The translations under genes were made by a program, and so were the position numbers. Source: Mycocentrospora acerina (taxonomy: Eukaryota; Ascomycota; Dothideomycetes; Pleosporales). Taken from it: a stretch of 64,000 nucleotides of DNA. Each line of letters starts with the position of its first letter. Position 1 is the first letter of the stretch. Where the stretch lies: positions 124,001 through 188,000 of the forward strand of contig JAKUHH010000084.1 in the NCBI GenBank assembly GCA_022701365.1. The letters are read 5' to 3'. The notes under the pieces were generated by a model. The model saw only the letters and a list, made by a program, of their open reading frames with translations, did no database searches and was not told the origin of the DNA. Shown in pieces: positions 45,401-55,468 of this stretch.

Positions 45401-46063
45401 CAAAGGTCTTTTGGAAGAAGTATAAGACGATTGACAACTGGCAAAAGCACATTGGCGTTATCGAAGAAGGAGAGCTTGAAGTGCGTCAGTTTGAGCAGAA
45501 GAAGATGCTACTTGCTAAGAAGATTGGCATGTATCGTATGCCTCTGCAGCAGATGAAGGTCGAGTACACGGTTTCGACAACCAACAAGAAGGTCTACACT
45601 GAAGAAGAGGACCGCTTCTTGCTCGTCATGCTCAACAAACACGGCGTCGAAGGTGACACTATATACGACAAGATTCGCGAGGAAATTCGCGAATCGCCAC
45701 TCTTCCGCTTCGACTGGTTCTTCCTGAGCCGTACGCCACAGGAAATTGGCCGTCGTTGCAAGACACTTATCCAGGCTGTTGTGCGTGAGCTCGGCGGCGA
45801 CTTGAAGAATGGCAAGGGAGGAAAGCGAGCCTTTGATGAGGATGAGACAGAAGAAGAGGAAGAAGAGCCGATAAAGAAGAAGGCCAAGAACGGTGTGAAG
45901 GTATGTGTATGAATATCACATGAATGTCGCAGCTTCTAACATGCGCTAGAACAAGCAGCTGGATACTGTCAAGGGCAAGGCCTCTCCTGCACCTTCTCGT
46001 GCCAGCAGCGTTGCGTCGAACGGATCAGCGTCAAAAGCCAAGGGGAAGGGAAAGAAGAAATAG
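42424..46063 (+). CDS. ISWI-type chromatin-remodelling ATPase (Isw1/Isw2-like)
   Basis: Five exons: 42424-42546, 42656-42682, 42744-42884, 42949-45900, 45950-46063; 1118 aa. The SNF2 ATPase has Walker A DEMGLGKT (about 222-229), DEAH (about 325-328), the [20 protein letters not shown] block and the C-lobe [20 protein letters not shown]. Past residue 700 lie HAND, SANT (DWSKRDFQAFLRGSGKNGR) and SLIDE (EEEDRFLLVMLNKHG, RTPQEIGRRCKTLIQ) modules, which define ISWI. An AutoN-like basic segment and ETVFRESPGFI precede the ATPase. ISWI slides and spaces nucleosomes. Exon 2 is only 27 nt (YNQDTPDYT). Intron 3 (42885-42948) starts with GC, not GT; it is the only join giving RLGASKEDDTIRRFRYLLGL. The C-terminus is a Lys/Ser tail. 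Confidence 0.93.
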
Positions 46064-46454
46064 GTGACGGTATGAATTAGTGGCATGAAATGGCGTTCTG
46101 GCGTAAACGGAAGACGGAAGACGGAAGACGGAAAGCGGATCGCTTTTGTTTTGAATCATGGCCAACAGCTGGGGTGGCTTCTCGTTGAAAGAAGATGTTT
46201 GGACTCTCGAATTATCATCTGCGATAGTTTGCAAGACTTGTAGTTATACAATAGCACCACCATGTGCTTCTCATACTTTTCTTCCTTGCCCCTTTCCCTT
46301 CCCCGCTCTCATCTCTTCTCATTTCAACTGACGCTCACTATGTAACCGAGCATTGCAGTCCAACAAATATCCATGAAATACACGCGCGCAAGTTGGGGCC
46401 GTTAAAGCACCACAACTAAATATCATCAATGTCATCCCAGCTCGCACCATCCAC
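46064..46454. other. Short gap between convergent ISWI and aldolase-fold genes
   Basis: 391 bp. It has about three to four ACGGAAG heptamer units near 46107-46132. Otherwise pyrimidine-rich, consistent with 3' UTRs. Confidence 0.6.
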
Positions 46455-47270
46455 TTACACCTTCATTCCCCCAACAGGCCCAGCTTCTGGCTCCCCCTCC
46501 TCGTTCACATATAGCGGTAGGACCTGCACCTCCCTCACCCACAACCTCCACGACTTGTCTTGACACTTCTTGTTCATCGCCGCACACGCCTTGACCTGCT
46601 CAGGCGACAAGTACTCCACCTTCCTCGCATCCCCTCCCGCAAACACCAACGCCTGCGCCAACAGTCTGCAATTCGTCTGCGTATACACCGCCCTGTAAAC
46701 AGCCTGTTCCACACTCTCCCCAAACGTCGTAAACCCATGATGATGTTGCAGAACAACTGGCTGCTCCGTGGAAAGCGTGCTCGCAAGTGCATATCCCAGA
46801 CGTGGTGTTTTGATCAGTAGATCCGCCCCTTCGTCATGCGGCGTGGGGATTCTGAATACAGGGACGGGACTTGCGCCGAGGAAGCCAGCCATGTGGACTA
46901 CGGGTCTGACGTCGCGTCCTGCGAGGGTGAAGGGGACGACGGTTTCTGAATGGCTGTGGACGACGCACTTTGCGCGGGGAAACTTTTTGAGAATTTCGCC
47001 GTGGATGAAGCGCTCGCTGTAGCCTTGGGGGGCGTCGGGGTCGATGGGCGACGAGTCGGAGATGTGGTAGGCGATGAAGTCTGAGCGGGATTTTACGAGG
47101 GCGGGTGCGCCGGGGTCGTAGGCGGCGAGAATGTATTGGTCTGGGGCGAAGGGATGGCGGATGGATATGTGGCCGAAGGCGTCGGCGAGGGAGTGGTGGT
47201 GTAGAATGTGGTTTGCGCGGATGAGAAGGCGGAGAGAGTGGAGGAGGGGTTGGGGGAGATCGGTGGGCAT
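46455..47270 (-). CDS. Class II aldolase/adducin-domain protein
   Basis: A single exon of 271 aa from ATG 47270. The class II aldolase fold runs nearly the whole length: LRLLIRANHILHHHSLADAF, GHISIRHP, YILAAYDPGAPALV, GYSERFIHGEILKKFPRAKC, the metal-binding VVHSHSE, and the later VVLQHHHGFTTFG. The His pairs are conserved, so a divalent-metal lyase or epimerase-like activity on small sugar phosphates or hydroxy acids is likely; the substrate is unknown. The same frame is open another 103 codons upstream to an ATG at 47579, with a Glu/Asp/Ser/Asn-rich sequence unlike the family. I prefer the inner ATG because it has a better context (AAAG before ATG) and sits just before the conserved domain, but the long form (374 aa) cannot be excluded. 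Confidence 0.82.
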   Translation of the reverse strand: MPTDLPQPLLHSLRLLIRANHILHHHSLADAFGHISIRHPFAPDQYILAAYDPGAPALVKSRSDFIAYHISDSSPIDPDAPQGYSERFIHGEILKKFPRAKCVVHSHSETVVPFTLAGRDVRPVVHMAGFLGASPVPVFRIPTPHDEGADLLIKTPRLGYALASTLSTEQPVVLQHHHGFTTFGESVEQAVYRAVYTQTNCRLLAQALVFAGGDARKVEYLSPEQVKACAAMNKKCQDKSWRLWVREVQVLPLYVNEEGEPEAGPVGGMKV

Positions 47271-48093
47271 CTTTGTGGGAGTGAAGATGGAGATGGGACT
47301 GTTGAGGGTAGAACTCGTGTAAACGGACGTGCCGTCTAGGATGCTGGAGTTGGAGTTGGTGTTGTCGTCGTCGTTGGAGACGGCGATGATTTGATCGGGG
47401 ATGTCGTCGTCAACGTGATCAGGAGTGCTGCGAAGCTGTCCCTGCTGTTCGGGGAGCAAGCCTTCAACAATCCCAGCTTTTGGCCTCCCTGGAGAAAAGC
47501 ACTCTTCAATCTCAATCTCAATATTTTGGCGTGACGGTAAAAAACGCTCCTCAAGTCCTGCTCTTTCCCAGTTTCTCATTCGTCACGATTAGACAAAACT
47601 CTTGATATCTCAACAATGAGAAATAAGTCGTATCTGTGTCATTTACTCAAGCGTCAGTTTCCCAGATATTCAGTTTTTTCGGGTCAAAAATTCATGAAAG
47701 ATTGCGCATTACGTATGGACATGCAGTGTTGTGGTGAGATGCAGACCCGAGAGGGGAAGAGTGGCGGACTTTAACTTCCAGACATTGTGCACGCCTCCGC
47801 ACTTTTGCAACCGCAACATCACGACGACTGCGAAACATTGGTATTCCCAAAATAAATGAATCGAAACAAGTAGTATAAACAAACTCGACTGCTTCATACT
47901 TGACAGCCTCCTGTTACATGTTTATCCCTGCTTGTACGTCCGCGTCGCTCCTCCGTCAATTGAACATCTCATCAGCGTTCGAGCAACCATAACAACAACA
48001 AAGACTGTAAACTTCCGGTTCAACCGTCAAAATTCAAAAAGGCCATTTTCTTCAATAGCCCAGAATCTAAAAACAAACTCGCCAAGCGCAACA
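47271..48093. other. Divergent intergenic region, aldolase-fold / luciferase-domain genes
   Basis: 823 bp, including the possible N-terminal extension of the aldolase-fold gene (to 47579). The remainder shows no conserved frame and probably holds two promoters. Confidence 0.5.
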
Positions 48094-48849
48094 ATGGTGT
48101 TTTCATACCTTGTTGCCGGTGTTTCACTTTTCAGCCTAGCATTCTACTACGACTTCAAGAGCTGGCAGAACTTTGGTACCTCCACCCTTCCAACAAACCC
48201 ACCACTCTTCCCACTAACTTCCATATTAGGTACAGGTGGCACACCACCCACACTCTTGGGATACCTAAAAATCCAACGCTGGGGACTGTACCTCCTCTCC
48301 CGCCGACAAAACCTCCTCGATCCCACACCAATCCCCACCACAGGACCATTCTACATCCACCCTCAGAAACTCCCCCATCGCATAGGTACCAGACCAAAAC
48401 TAACCCGCTGGACACTCCCGCAGCGCCAATTTGCAGGGAAAATCACGCCAGAAGCAAAACATGTGTTGCACGACATGATGGTTTCGTTTGCGTCCTCGCT
48501 GCCGTACTCGAGTTATATATACTCTGCGCCAAGCAAAACGGAAGGCGGCACTGGGGAAGCTATTTATATCAGGTCTGATGTTGAGGGAATGAATCCTGAT
48601 GCGAAGAAGATCTTTTATGAGGTCGCGCATGTGCATCCGTCGGAGAATTCGTTGCACGTGTATGTGAGTCCAATGGATGCGAGATTGGTGTTGGAGAGGG
48701 GATGGGGAGAGAGGTTTCCAGTGGGGTGGTTGGCGCCGCCGAGTTGGATCATGGTGTATGCACCAAGGGATGAGGAGGAAGTGAGGGTTGTGAGGGAGAT
48801 TGTTAGGGCGGGAGTGTGTTTTGCAGCGGGGAGAGAGTTGCAGGATTGA
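48094..48849 (+). CDS. Luciferase-domain (DUF5519-type) protein
   Basis: A single exon of 251 aa from ATG 48094 (ACAATGG). An N-terminal hydrophobic segment (VFSYLVAGVSLFSLAFYY) may anchor it in a membrane. The C-terminal part contains HVHPSENSLHVYVSPMDARL and VLERGWGERFPVGWL, the hallmark of the fungal/bacterial luciferase domain family (PF17648), named for sequence similarity and with no demonstrated light emission in most members. The frame continues 54 codons upstream but is low-complexity. The stop lies only 99 bp from the stop of the convergent lipase gene, so the 3' UTRs probably overlap. Confidence 0.8.
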   Translation: MVFSYLVAGVSLFSLAFYYDFKSWQNFGTSTLPTNPPLFPLTSILGTGGTPPTLLGYLKIQRWGLYLLSRRQNLLDPTPIPTTGPFYIHPQKLPHRIGTRPKLTRWTLPQRQFAGKITPEAKHVLHDMMVSFASSLPYSSYIYSAPSKTEGGTGEAIYIRSDVEGMNPDAKKIFYEVAHVHPSENSLHVYVSPMDARLVLERGWGERFPVGWLAPPSWIMVYAPRDEEEVRVVREIVRAGVCFAAGRELQD

Positions 48850-48948
48850 CGAGCAAGGAGATGGTGAGTTATGTATTAATGGTTGTTTTTATTTTCTCAT
48901 AAATCGTTATTTTTTCTTTCTCCTCTCGGTTCTCTGGTCTTCAAGACT

Positions 48949-50110
48949 TCAGAACTCAATGCCTCCAGAGCCCTCGCACGCACTGATTTTTCCAAAATAC
49001 CACAAGTGCGCCTCGAAATCTATTCCAAGATTCCCTTCGTTTCCGCCAAAGTTCAAGGTCCCGGTAAAGACGTTGACGTCCGTAGTAGCAGCGACCACAC
49101 CCTTGCTGCTTGTAACATAGTACTCGGGAGAAATATTCCTGAATCCCAACAACGCAGGTGCTAGCTTTGGTACTGGGTCATTGACATTCGTGACCCTGTA
49201 AGTCGCACCCTTGTCCGTCTTGCTCAGATACTGTGATATCCCCTCAAGGCCGACCTTGGGCGCACCATAAGTGTACAAATCAACGTTAATACCCTTGCTG
49301 CGCATAGCACCTGCGGCGATGCTGGCTAGTGCACCACCGAGAGAATGTCCCGTGGCGACGATGCGGTACGATGGGTACTGTGCACGTGCGGCATTGATGG
49401 CAACCATGACCTTTGCTTCTGCTTCAAGCCATGAGATCCAGAACCCCTTTGCGGCTAGGCAGTCGGAGCAGATGGTCGTGGGGATTGTGATGAAGGCGAA
49501 ATTTGTGAGCCAGTTGCGGACGGAGCGGGAGCCACGGAAGGAGAGGACGATGAGCTGGTTGGTGGTGTCTGTTGCTACAAAGCCAGTCACGTCAGAGGCG
49601 AGGGAGCTGTAGTGAGGGTTAGTGAGGCTACTTGTTGGAATTGGTGAATAAGGGAGTATGTACTTCTCAAACTCTGTCAGTGTATTTGTGTTTGCAGACT
49701 GAACTAGCGCGCAGTTCCCTTGCGGGCAGGTAATTTTTGTGTTTGGGCTGTTGTTGTTGATTGGGCAGTATGCCGCAGCGGAGTACTGGCTAAAGAATTG
49801 GAGTTGTGCAAGGACGGGAGCGGAAATATCTGTTTCAAAGTCAACTTCATATTAGGCATAATAGTGGTGGAGGAGTGCCAGAAGAGGATGAGAGATGAAA
49901 AGGGGCAACAAGGGACATGAGTCGCATTCGTCCACGAAGGAACGAGAGAAACAAGACAGATTGTGCCAAAAAAAAATGGTGCAAACAGGCACCAAAAGAC
50001 AAAGAAAGATAAAACATACCTCTCTTCCCCAACTCAATGTCCACCGGCGCTGCAGCAACCCGGCCAACCACACCCAAGAGCAGAGCTCCCAACTGAATCA
50101 ACTTGACCAT
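48949..50110 (-). CDS. Secreted class 3 (feruloyl-esterase-like) lipase
   Basis: Three exons (minus): 50110-50020, 49829-49664, 49606-48949; introns 190 and 57 bp; 304 aa. Signal peptide MVKLIQLGALLLGVVGRVAA, then a short propeptide-like stretch ending in KR. Exon 2 encodes ISAPVLAQLQFFSQYSAAAY, CPINNN and further Cys residues typical of the family. The alpha/beta-hydrolase triad is complete: Ser174 in ATGHSLGGALA, Asp229 in NVNDPVPKL and His286 in FEAHLWYF. VLSFRGSRSVRNWLTN is the conserved oxyanion/strand segment. Family members cleave triacylglycerols or feruloyl esters outside the cell. All joins are phase-consistent and restore TEFENSLASDVTGF. It is convergent with the luciferase-domain gene. 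Confidence 0.92.
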
Positions 50111-51009
50111 CTTGACTTGACTATTTCTCGACAGGTATCTTTTGTATCTCAACCACAACGTAACAAGAACTCAATACTAGAAAAAGCAACCTCGCGACAC
50201 ACAAAAAGAAAATGGCCACTGCAGCGACTCCCTCCTGTCTAAATACTCCCCTCCCCCTCTTCCTTACCGCCCATATCTACCCCCATTTTACATTACACAA
50301 TAGCCTTGTGCCTGCCCCTGTTCACGATAAATCCAGGTCCAGGAACGCAGAGTGTTTTTCTCCACACTGACACCGGGAGTCAAAGCGCGCTACCTTGGGC
50401 TATACTGAGTTGAGATGCATCGCCGTTGCTAGAAGTGGAGATGTGCGTGGTTGGCATTACTGTATTGGGATTCATCGGCTGTAAGGCAATGGTGGGGTAA
50501 TGTGGCGGCGGTGATGGTGGTGGGAATGCATACGATATGGTTGAGGGGCTTGGTACAGCAGCGGCTTATTGGTGCGAAGTAGGGACAAGAACATGCTTTG
50601 GGCAAAGCCAAGGCTTGTGTTCACAATGGAATAAATGTATGACTTGAGGTAAGGCATCGATAAGGCGGAAGAGCGGCTTAGCGCGAGAGCGTTTTGTGGG
50701 TAGTGAAGGAGTGTTCCTGGATGTTGCGACTAGTGGCACGCGGAAAGTCCTGTCAAACGTCCTAATCTGTCTATCGCGAACGATTGCTGACGTGTGACAA
50801 TTCGCGCGCTATGCATTAGCAATATTCGTCTTGAATCGTATCTCGGCTGTTTCTGATTTGTCGGCGAGTTTCTGACAACAATGGGGAGTACTACAACGTT
50901 ACTGTTTCCAAGCCGGTCGAATGGAGAAGGTTACATCTCGATCGCTTCGTAGACAGATCCAGGAATCAAGGAACAATCGAACAACGCATCACGCTCCAAT
51001 CAAAACAAC
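50111..51009. other. Divergent region, lipase / small secreted protein
   Basis: 899 bp with no conserved frame. Probably promoters on both sides. Confidence 0.5.
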
Positions 51010-51291
51010 ATGCATACCCTCATTGCTTTCAGCCTGCTTTTGGCAAGTTTAATAATCCACAAGCAGTCACGCGCCCAGACACCTCTCTGCCAGAACCGTA
51101 CGGTCGGAAACTTCACCAAATCGAGACTAGCCTGGTTCGGTACATATGCGGAGAATTGCGCATCCAGCATGGAAAAACTTAACGTCGATCTTCGAGTCTC
51201 GAGGTGCCAAGGGTAAGGAGTGTGGAGTAGCCGATTTCCCGCTGCTGAATTGCCGTTTAGCAGAAACGGCGTCAGCTGGCCACGGACATGA
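51010..51291 (+). CDS. Candidate small secreted protein, 77 aa
   Basis: An ATG at 51010 in good context (ACAACATGC) opens a frame with a clear signal peptide (MHTLIAFSLLLASLIIHKQS, cleavage likely near RAQ). A short mature part follows with TPLCQNRTVGNFTKS, GTYAENCASS and VSRCQ: three cysteines and two N-glycosylation sequons. The frame stops at 51214, but GTAAGG at 51213 and TTTAG at 51260 define a 48-bp intron that extends it by ten residues (RNGVSWPRT and flanking) to TGA 51289-51291. I recognise no family. Length, signal peptide and cysteines fit the broad class of fungal small secreted proteins (effector-like), but expression is unproven and chance is possible. Confidence 0.45.
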
Positions 51292-51596
51292 GCAGGAAGA
51301 GGAACATTGTGCGAATCATTGCATTGTCTATTGGTTGGCCAATATAAACAGAAGGCGCTTGGTATAATAGTCTTTGCTTTTGCTTTTACTCTAAAGCTAA
51401 AGATAAACCACGTGGTATGGCAGGGATAAGTCTACATGGATGCGTTCATGTTTCGCCGGGAGGGATGGCATAGCACCGGATAACTACCATGTATCTAATG
51501 AATCGCGTGACTGAATGCCGATTCTAGGCTTGCGCGAACCAACGCCGGACGAAATCCATGAATCGTGGTAATGTAACGCCGAAAGGATTGGCGAGC
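51292..51596. other. Gap between small secreted protein and GET3 stop
   Basis: 305 bp, nothing recognised. Confidence 0.5.
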
Positions 51597-52720
51597 TTAT
51601 TCCGGAGGCACAAAAGGCTTGACAAGCATTTCACTGAATCTGCGTATTGTTAGCCATTATATCCGTAAAGAGAGAGCACAAATCACTGACTTGCTCAGCT
51701 TCTCCGTCCCCCGGACCTCCTCTACAAGGAGAGGCATCTTGACTACGTTGAACTCGTCATACAGCTCCTCAATCTGATCTAGATACTTCTTCTGCATCTT
51801 CCTCCTGGCATTGCATTGCTCGCATGGATTATCCTTTTTAGGGAACAATAGTTGGTTAACAACGATTGCGTGTGTGTCAATTTCGTAGCTATTCAACTCC
51901 TGAATCATGCGCTCGGTTTCATATAGCGATAAGAACTCTGGAATACAGACACACACGAAAGTAGTTAGGTCTGCATCCTTGAACTGGCCATTGACCTCCG
52001 CGATGGTCTTTTGCAGCGCTTCCATCTTCTCAACGAGCTCGTCAATGTTCTGGCCATTAGGCAGGCGACCAGCACCGCCCAGGAAGGTGTTGAGCATGGG
52101 ACCGAATTGGCGCGAGAGTTGGGAGACCTTGGAAAGTGCCTTCTCCATGACAGTTGGAAATTGCAGGAAGCGGAGTGTGTGTCCCGTTGGCGCGGTATCG
52201 AAAATGATCACTTCGTAGGACATTGATTTGACTTGCTTGAGGACTTCAGCAAAGGACATGGCTTCGTCGACACCAGGAATCTGCAGAGGCATTAGCACAG
52301 CATTCTGACGCTTCATTTGTGAAGACGTACGCTGAAGGCAAGATCTTGCATCATGTTTCCCATGCCGCCCAGCCCCGCCATTGCATCCTCTCCACTCTCA
52401 CCGCCTGCAGCGAGCAGGTCCTGTATGCTGCCATTCGGGTCGATCTCCATGGCGCTCAAGTTGTCAAACCCATTCACAAGTCGTGCGTCCTTGCCAAATT
52501 TCTGGTTGAAGGCGTCTGAGAGATTGTGTGCAGGATCAGTCGAGATGAGAAGGACGGATTTGCGGTGCTTGGAAAGCTGTATGGCAAGGGAGCAGGACGT
52601 TGTTGTCTTTCCTACACCTCCCTTGCCGCCCACAAATATCCAGCGCAACGTCTTCTGATCCAGGATGGCTTGGAGCGTTGGCTCCATCACCTCGTCGTCG
52701 ATAAGGGCTGCCGTCGCCAT
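51597..52720 (-). CDS. GET3: Get3 ATPase, tail-anchored protein targeting factor
   Basis: Three exons (minus): 52720-52331, 52280-51691, 51639-51597; introns 50 and 51 bp; 340 aa. It has the deviant P-loop FVGGKGGVGKTTTSC (about 30-43), LISTDPAHNLSDAF (switch I), IIFDTAPTGHTLRFLQFP (switch II, Asp158) and the zinc-binding NPCEQCNARR (Cys283, Cys286) that marks eukaryotic Get3 rather than bacterial ArsA. The methionine-rich GLGGMGNMMQDLAF helix is part of the substrate groove. The last exon completes KLSKFSEMLVKPFVPPE. Get3 shuttles tail-anchored membrane proteins to the ER via Get1/Get2. I chose the ATG before ATAALIDDEVMEP; upstream in-frame codons are not family-like. Confidence 0.95.
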
Positions 52721-53881
52721 TGTGAGTGAGATTGGCGGATGTAGTCGCGAACGTAATAGGAGCACGATCGAGGTAATAGGGCTCAAGACAGCAATGTATG
52801 AGGCTGCGCTACAATATTGGTCAGTCCAAAGGCTAGTAACAGTATGGATTCAATTTATGGATGGTTCTCGAAGATTCGCAGGAGCTAACAACACGTACCT
52901 CTGGTGGGAGCCTCAATAGGAAGGCCGCACTTATATCCAACCAAGACAAGGAGTTAGAAGGCTGTTGTTGAACTCCTCGATTGGTTCTGTGTTTGAGGGT
53001 GTGAGGGTCTCGCAAGATCCGCTCAAGAAAGTTGAAGCGGAATACGTGCAGGCGAGGCGAGGCGTCATAGCCTGTCATGTTATGCTTGTGCGTCACCCCG
53101 CCATGTGGCTTCCACCAACACCACAAACGCCACCTTTTGATCAGGAAAATATTGGCATAGATTCGACCAAGTGTATGTATATGTGATGTGAATCGTGCTT
53201 GGATGGATATTTATTGTGCGAAACTGAATAGCCTTTTAAGCATTTTCCTCACCAGACACCTTCGAGTGCTGCTTCTCTGTGTTCCCTTTGACTCTTCTCT
53301 TCCTCTGCATATCATTTTGTCTTGTATGTGAAACCTTTCATGGGCAGATGGGAACAGTATTAGTATACAGTTTTTCTTTGGAAAATCCACGCGTCGTTGT
53401 TGTTCAAGATTAGCTCGGAATGACGACACTATTTCTACGTCTTGCAAGACAGGTAAGACAAGGCGATTTTCTACGCGTGTCTTTCAGACGGAATCCACTC
53501 AAATACAATGAAAAACGAGACGCGATCTTGAAGCTCTATCGAAGGAAAAACGATAATATAGGTAAAACAAAACATCTACAGAAAAAACGGAAAAGACAAA
53601 TCCAAGAGAGACGCCCCTCCCAACGCAAAGGCAGACATACAGGCAACTCGCGGTCTAGGCAGTTCTAAACATGACCATGAACTAAATTAATACTCGCTTA
53701 TTCGGTCTATCAAATTCTGTCCTGCGGTATGATAAATCGTGCTTCTCGTGCTCATTCTTGCGACACGAACGCAGGACCACAGCCCCACCTACACAGCTGT
53801 CTGACTAGAAAGTACGACTGCATTTAGTATCGTACGCACACAACCTACTACACACACCGTATTCCTTATAAATCTCTCCCA
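52721..53881. other. Gene-free stretch upstream of GET3
   Basis: 1.16 kb. Short frames only; the longest (53420-53668) is a Lys/Arg-rich composition artefact. It holds the GET3 promoter and the 3' end of the CCCH gene. Confidence 0.5.
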
Positions 53882-55468
53882 TTAATTACCGGTACATCTG
53901 AGCCGCATGATTCCAATCTGCAACTCAGGAATTGTCGTGTCAAGAGATTTGTGCCGGAGTAACTTGCGATTAGGACTTCTGCTGTGATGTCCGGCGTGCT
54001 TGTACTGGCTGGTTTGCCTCAATATAGCTAGGTTAGAATGATCTGAAGGTACTCGCTTCGAGGATGCTCTTTTTGAAGGGTTGGCGATGGTGGAGTTGTC
54101 ATTCGAAGGACGTTTCTTATGTTGGAGTTCCCCTTCGCTCAAGGAGGCCCAGGAGAGTGCTGAGTGACGACGGATACATGGAGGAGTGATGTACGTATTT
54201 TCTTTTGTTGAGTCGACGCTTATGTTTTGCTGCTGGTCTTTGATAGTCTTAAGAGATGTTCTTTCTCCAGCCATGAGTAGTCTGTCAGTTAGCTTTGGCA
54301 ACTTGTCTTCACGCGCCTTTAGTGCTTCAGCCCCACTGATCATAGATGATGTATTCAGCTCCGTGCTATGTGTAAGAATCGGAATAATTTGCATGTTTCC
54401 GCACGAAGCGTGCAAATCAGTGGATTCTGCGCTGCACTGTGAACTATGCGACAGCTGCGGGCTCAGTGAAAGGACAGACGTATCCTCAAGATCAATCAGT
54501 AGATTCGGCACCTGAACAGTAGATTTGGTCGCAAGAGGTTTCGGATCTTTCTCTAAGATGCTGCGTGATATAGTAGTATCTTTGCGATCGGTTATTTTGA
54601 GGGGAATGTCGCGTTCGCGCTCAGCCGTACTAAGAGGGGCCTCTAGATTTGCGCTGATTGAACAACTCGCATCTCGTTTCATCTTTAATTCTAAAATTTC
54701 AGCAAAATTGCGTTGGATTAACATTTCGCCTGTATGTTCTCGGTTATCCGTTCCTGTCAAGCGACGCTGCATCCAAGTCAGACCTCTCACACCAAGAGCA
54801 GACTTCTCCTTCCACCACTTTGGCAGGCCTTGAGTAAAGCCCAATTCACGCAACCTTTCTATTGTAGGCATTTCATGTTTGTACCTGCAACCGATGGAGA
54901 TGAATGCGCATTCGCCAGTCTTGATCCAGTAAGTGCAGTATTCTTTCTTTGATGGGTCAGGTTCAATACCCGAAGGATAGGGAGTGCGACAGCTAGGACC
55001 TTGAGGATATTTCTCGTGTAAAGTAGTCAGACTATCTTTTGAGGAATTTGTGCCTCTGGCAACTATTATTTTAGCAGGGCGAGATAGGTCTGCAGTACTC
55101 TTGGCTATACGAAGCGGCGAAGGGAACGGTGACCCAAATGGTTGTGGTTTTTCGATAAGAGTAGACTTGGAGTCGGTACGAACGAAATGATCTGGCGCAA
55201 GATATCGGGGGTTGGCGACTGCTGTTGGCTGCTGAGAAAACCTCGCAGTCGGAGTTAGGATAGGAAGAGGCGATGCAGGCTCGTTGGTCTCCTCCACAAA
55301 CTTCCAACATTGCGCAGACAGCTGGCGGTGATCTAATTGACGAGGAACTCCCTGAAGTTGGAAAGGCAGTTGATCGACAGGGACAAGAGGAACCATAACG
55401 TCGTTACGCAGAAGGTAGTGCCGAATGCCCTCTGGCAGAGAGCAAGGACGAGAAGACTGAATAGACAT
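53882..55468 (-). CDS. CCCH-type zinc-finger protein
   Basis: A single exon of 528 aa. One CCCH finger, EYCTYWIKTGECAFISIGCR followed by YKH (Cys178, Cys187, Cys194, His198; C-x8-C-x6-C-x3-H), is followed by PTIERLRELGFTQGLPKWWK, a segment I associate with fungal proteins carrying this finger. The rest is low-complexity, Ser/Thr/Pro-rich, with basic patches (KKRPSNDN, SKRASSKRVPSD, SRSPNRKLLRHKS). Such fingers usually bind RNA, so a role in mRNA processing or decay is plausible but unproven. The N-terminal half has little predicted order. No introns are needed. Confidence 0.8.
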   Translation of the reverse strand: MSIQSSRPCSLPEGIRHYLLRNDVMVPLVPVDQLPFQLQGVPRQLDHRQLSAQCWKFVEETNEPASPLPILTPTARFSQQPTAVANPRYLAPDHFVRTDSKSTLIEKPQPFGSPFPSPLRIAKSTADLSRPAKIIVARGTNSSKDSLTTLHEKYPQGPSCRTPYPSGIEPDPSKKEYCTYWIKTGECAFISIGCRYKHEMPTIERLRELGFTQGLPKWWKEKSALGVRGLTWMQRRLTGTDNREHTGEMLIQRNFAEILELKMKRDASCSISANLEAPLSTAERERDIPLKITDRKDTTISRSILEKDPKPLATKSTVQVPNLLIDLEDTSVLSLSPQLSHSSQCSAESTDLHASCGNMQIIPILTHSTELNTSSMISGAEALKAREDKLPKLTDRLLMAGERTSLKTIKDQQQNISVDSTKENTYITPPCIRRHSALSWASLSEGELQHKKRPSNDNSTIANPSKRASSKRVPSDHSNLAILRQTSQYKHAGHHSRSPNRKLLRHKSLDTTIPELQIGIMRLRCTGN

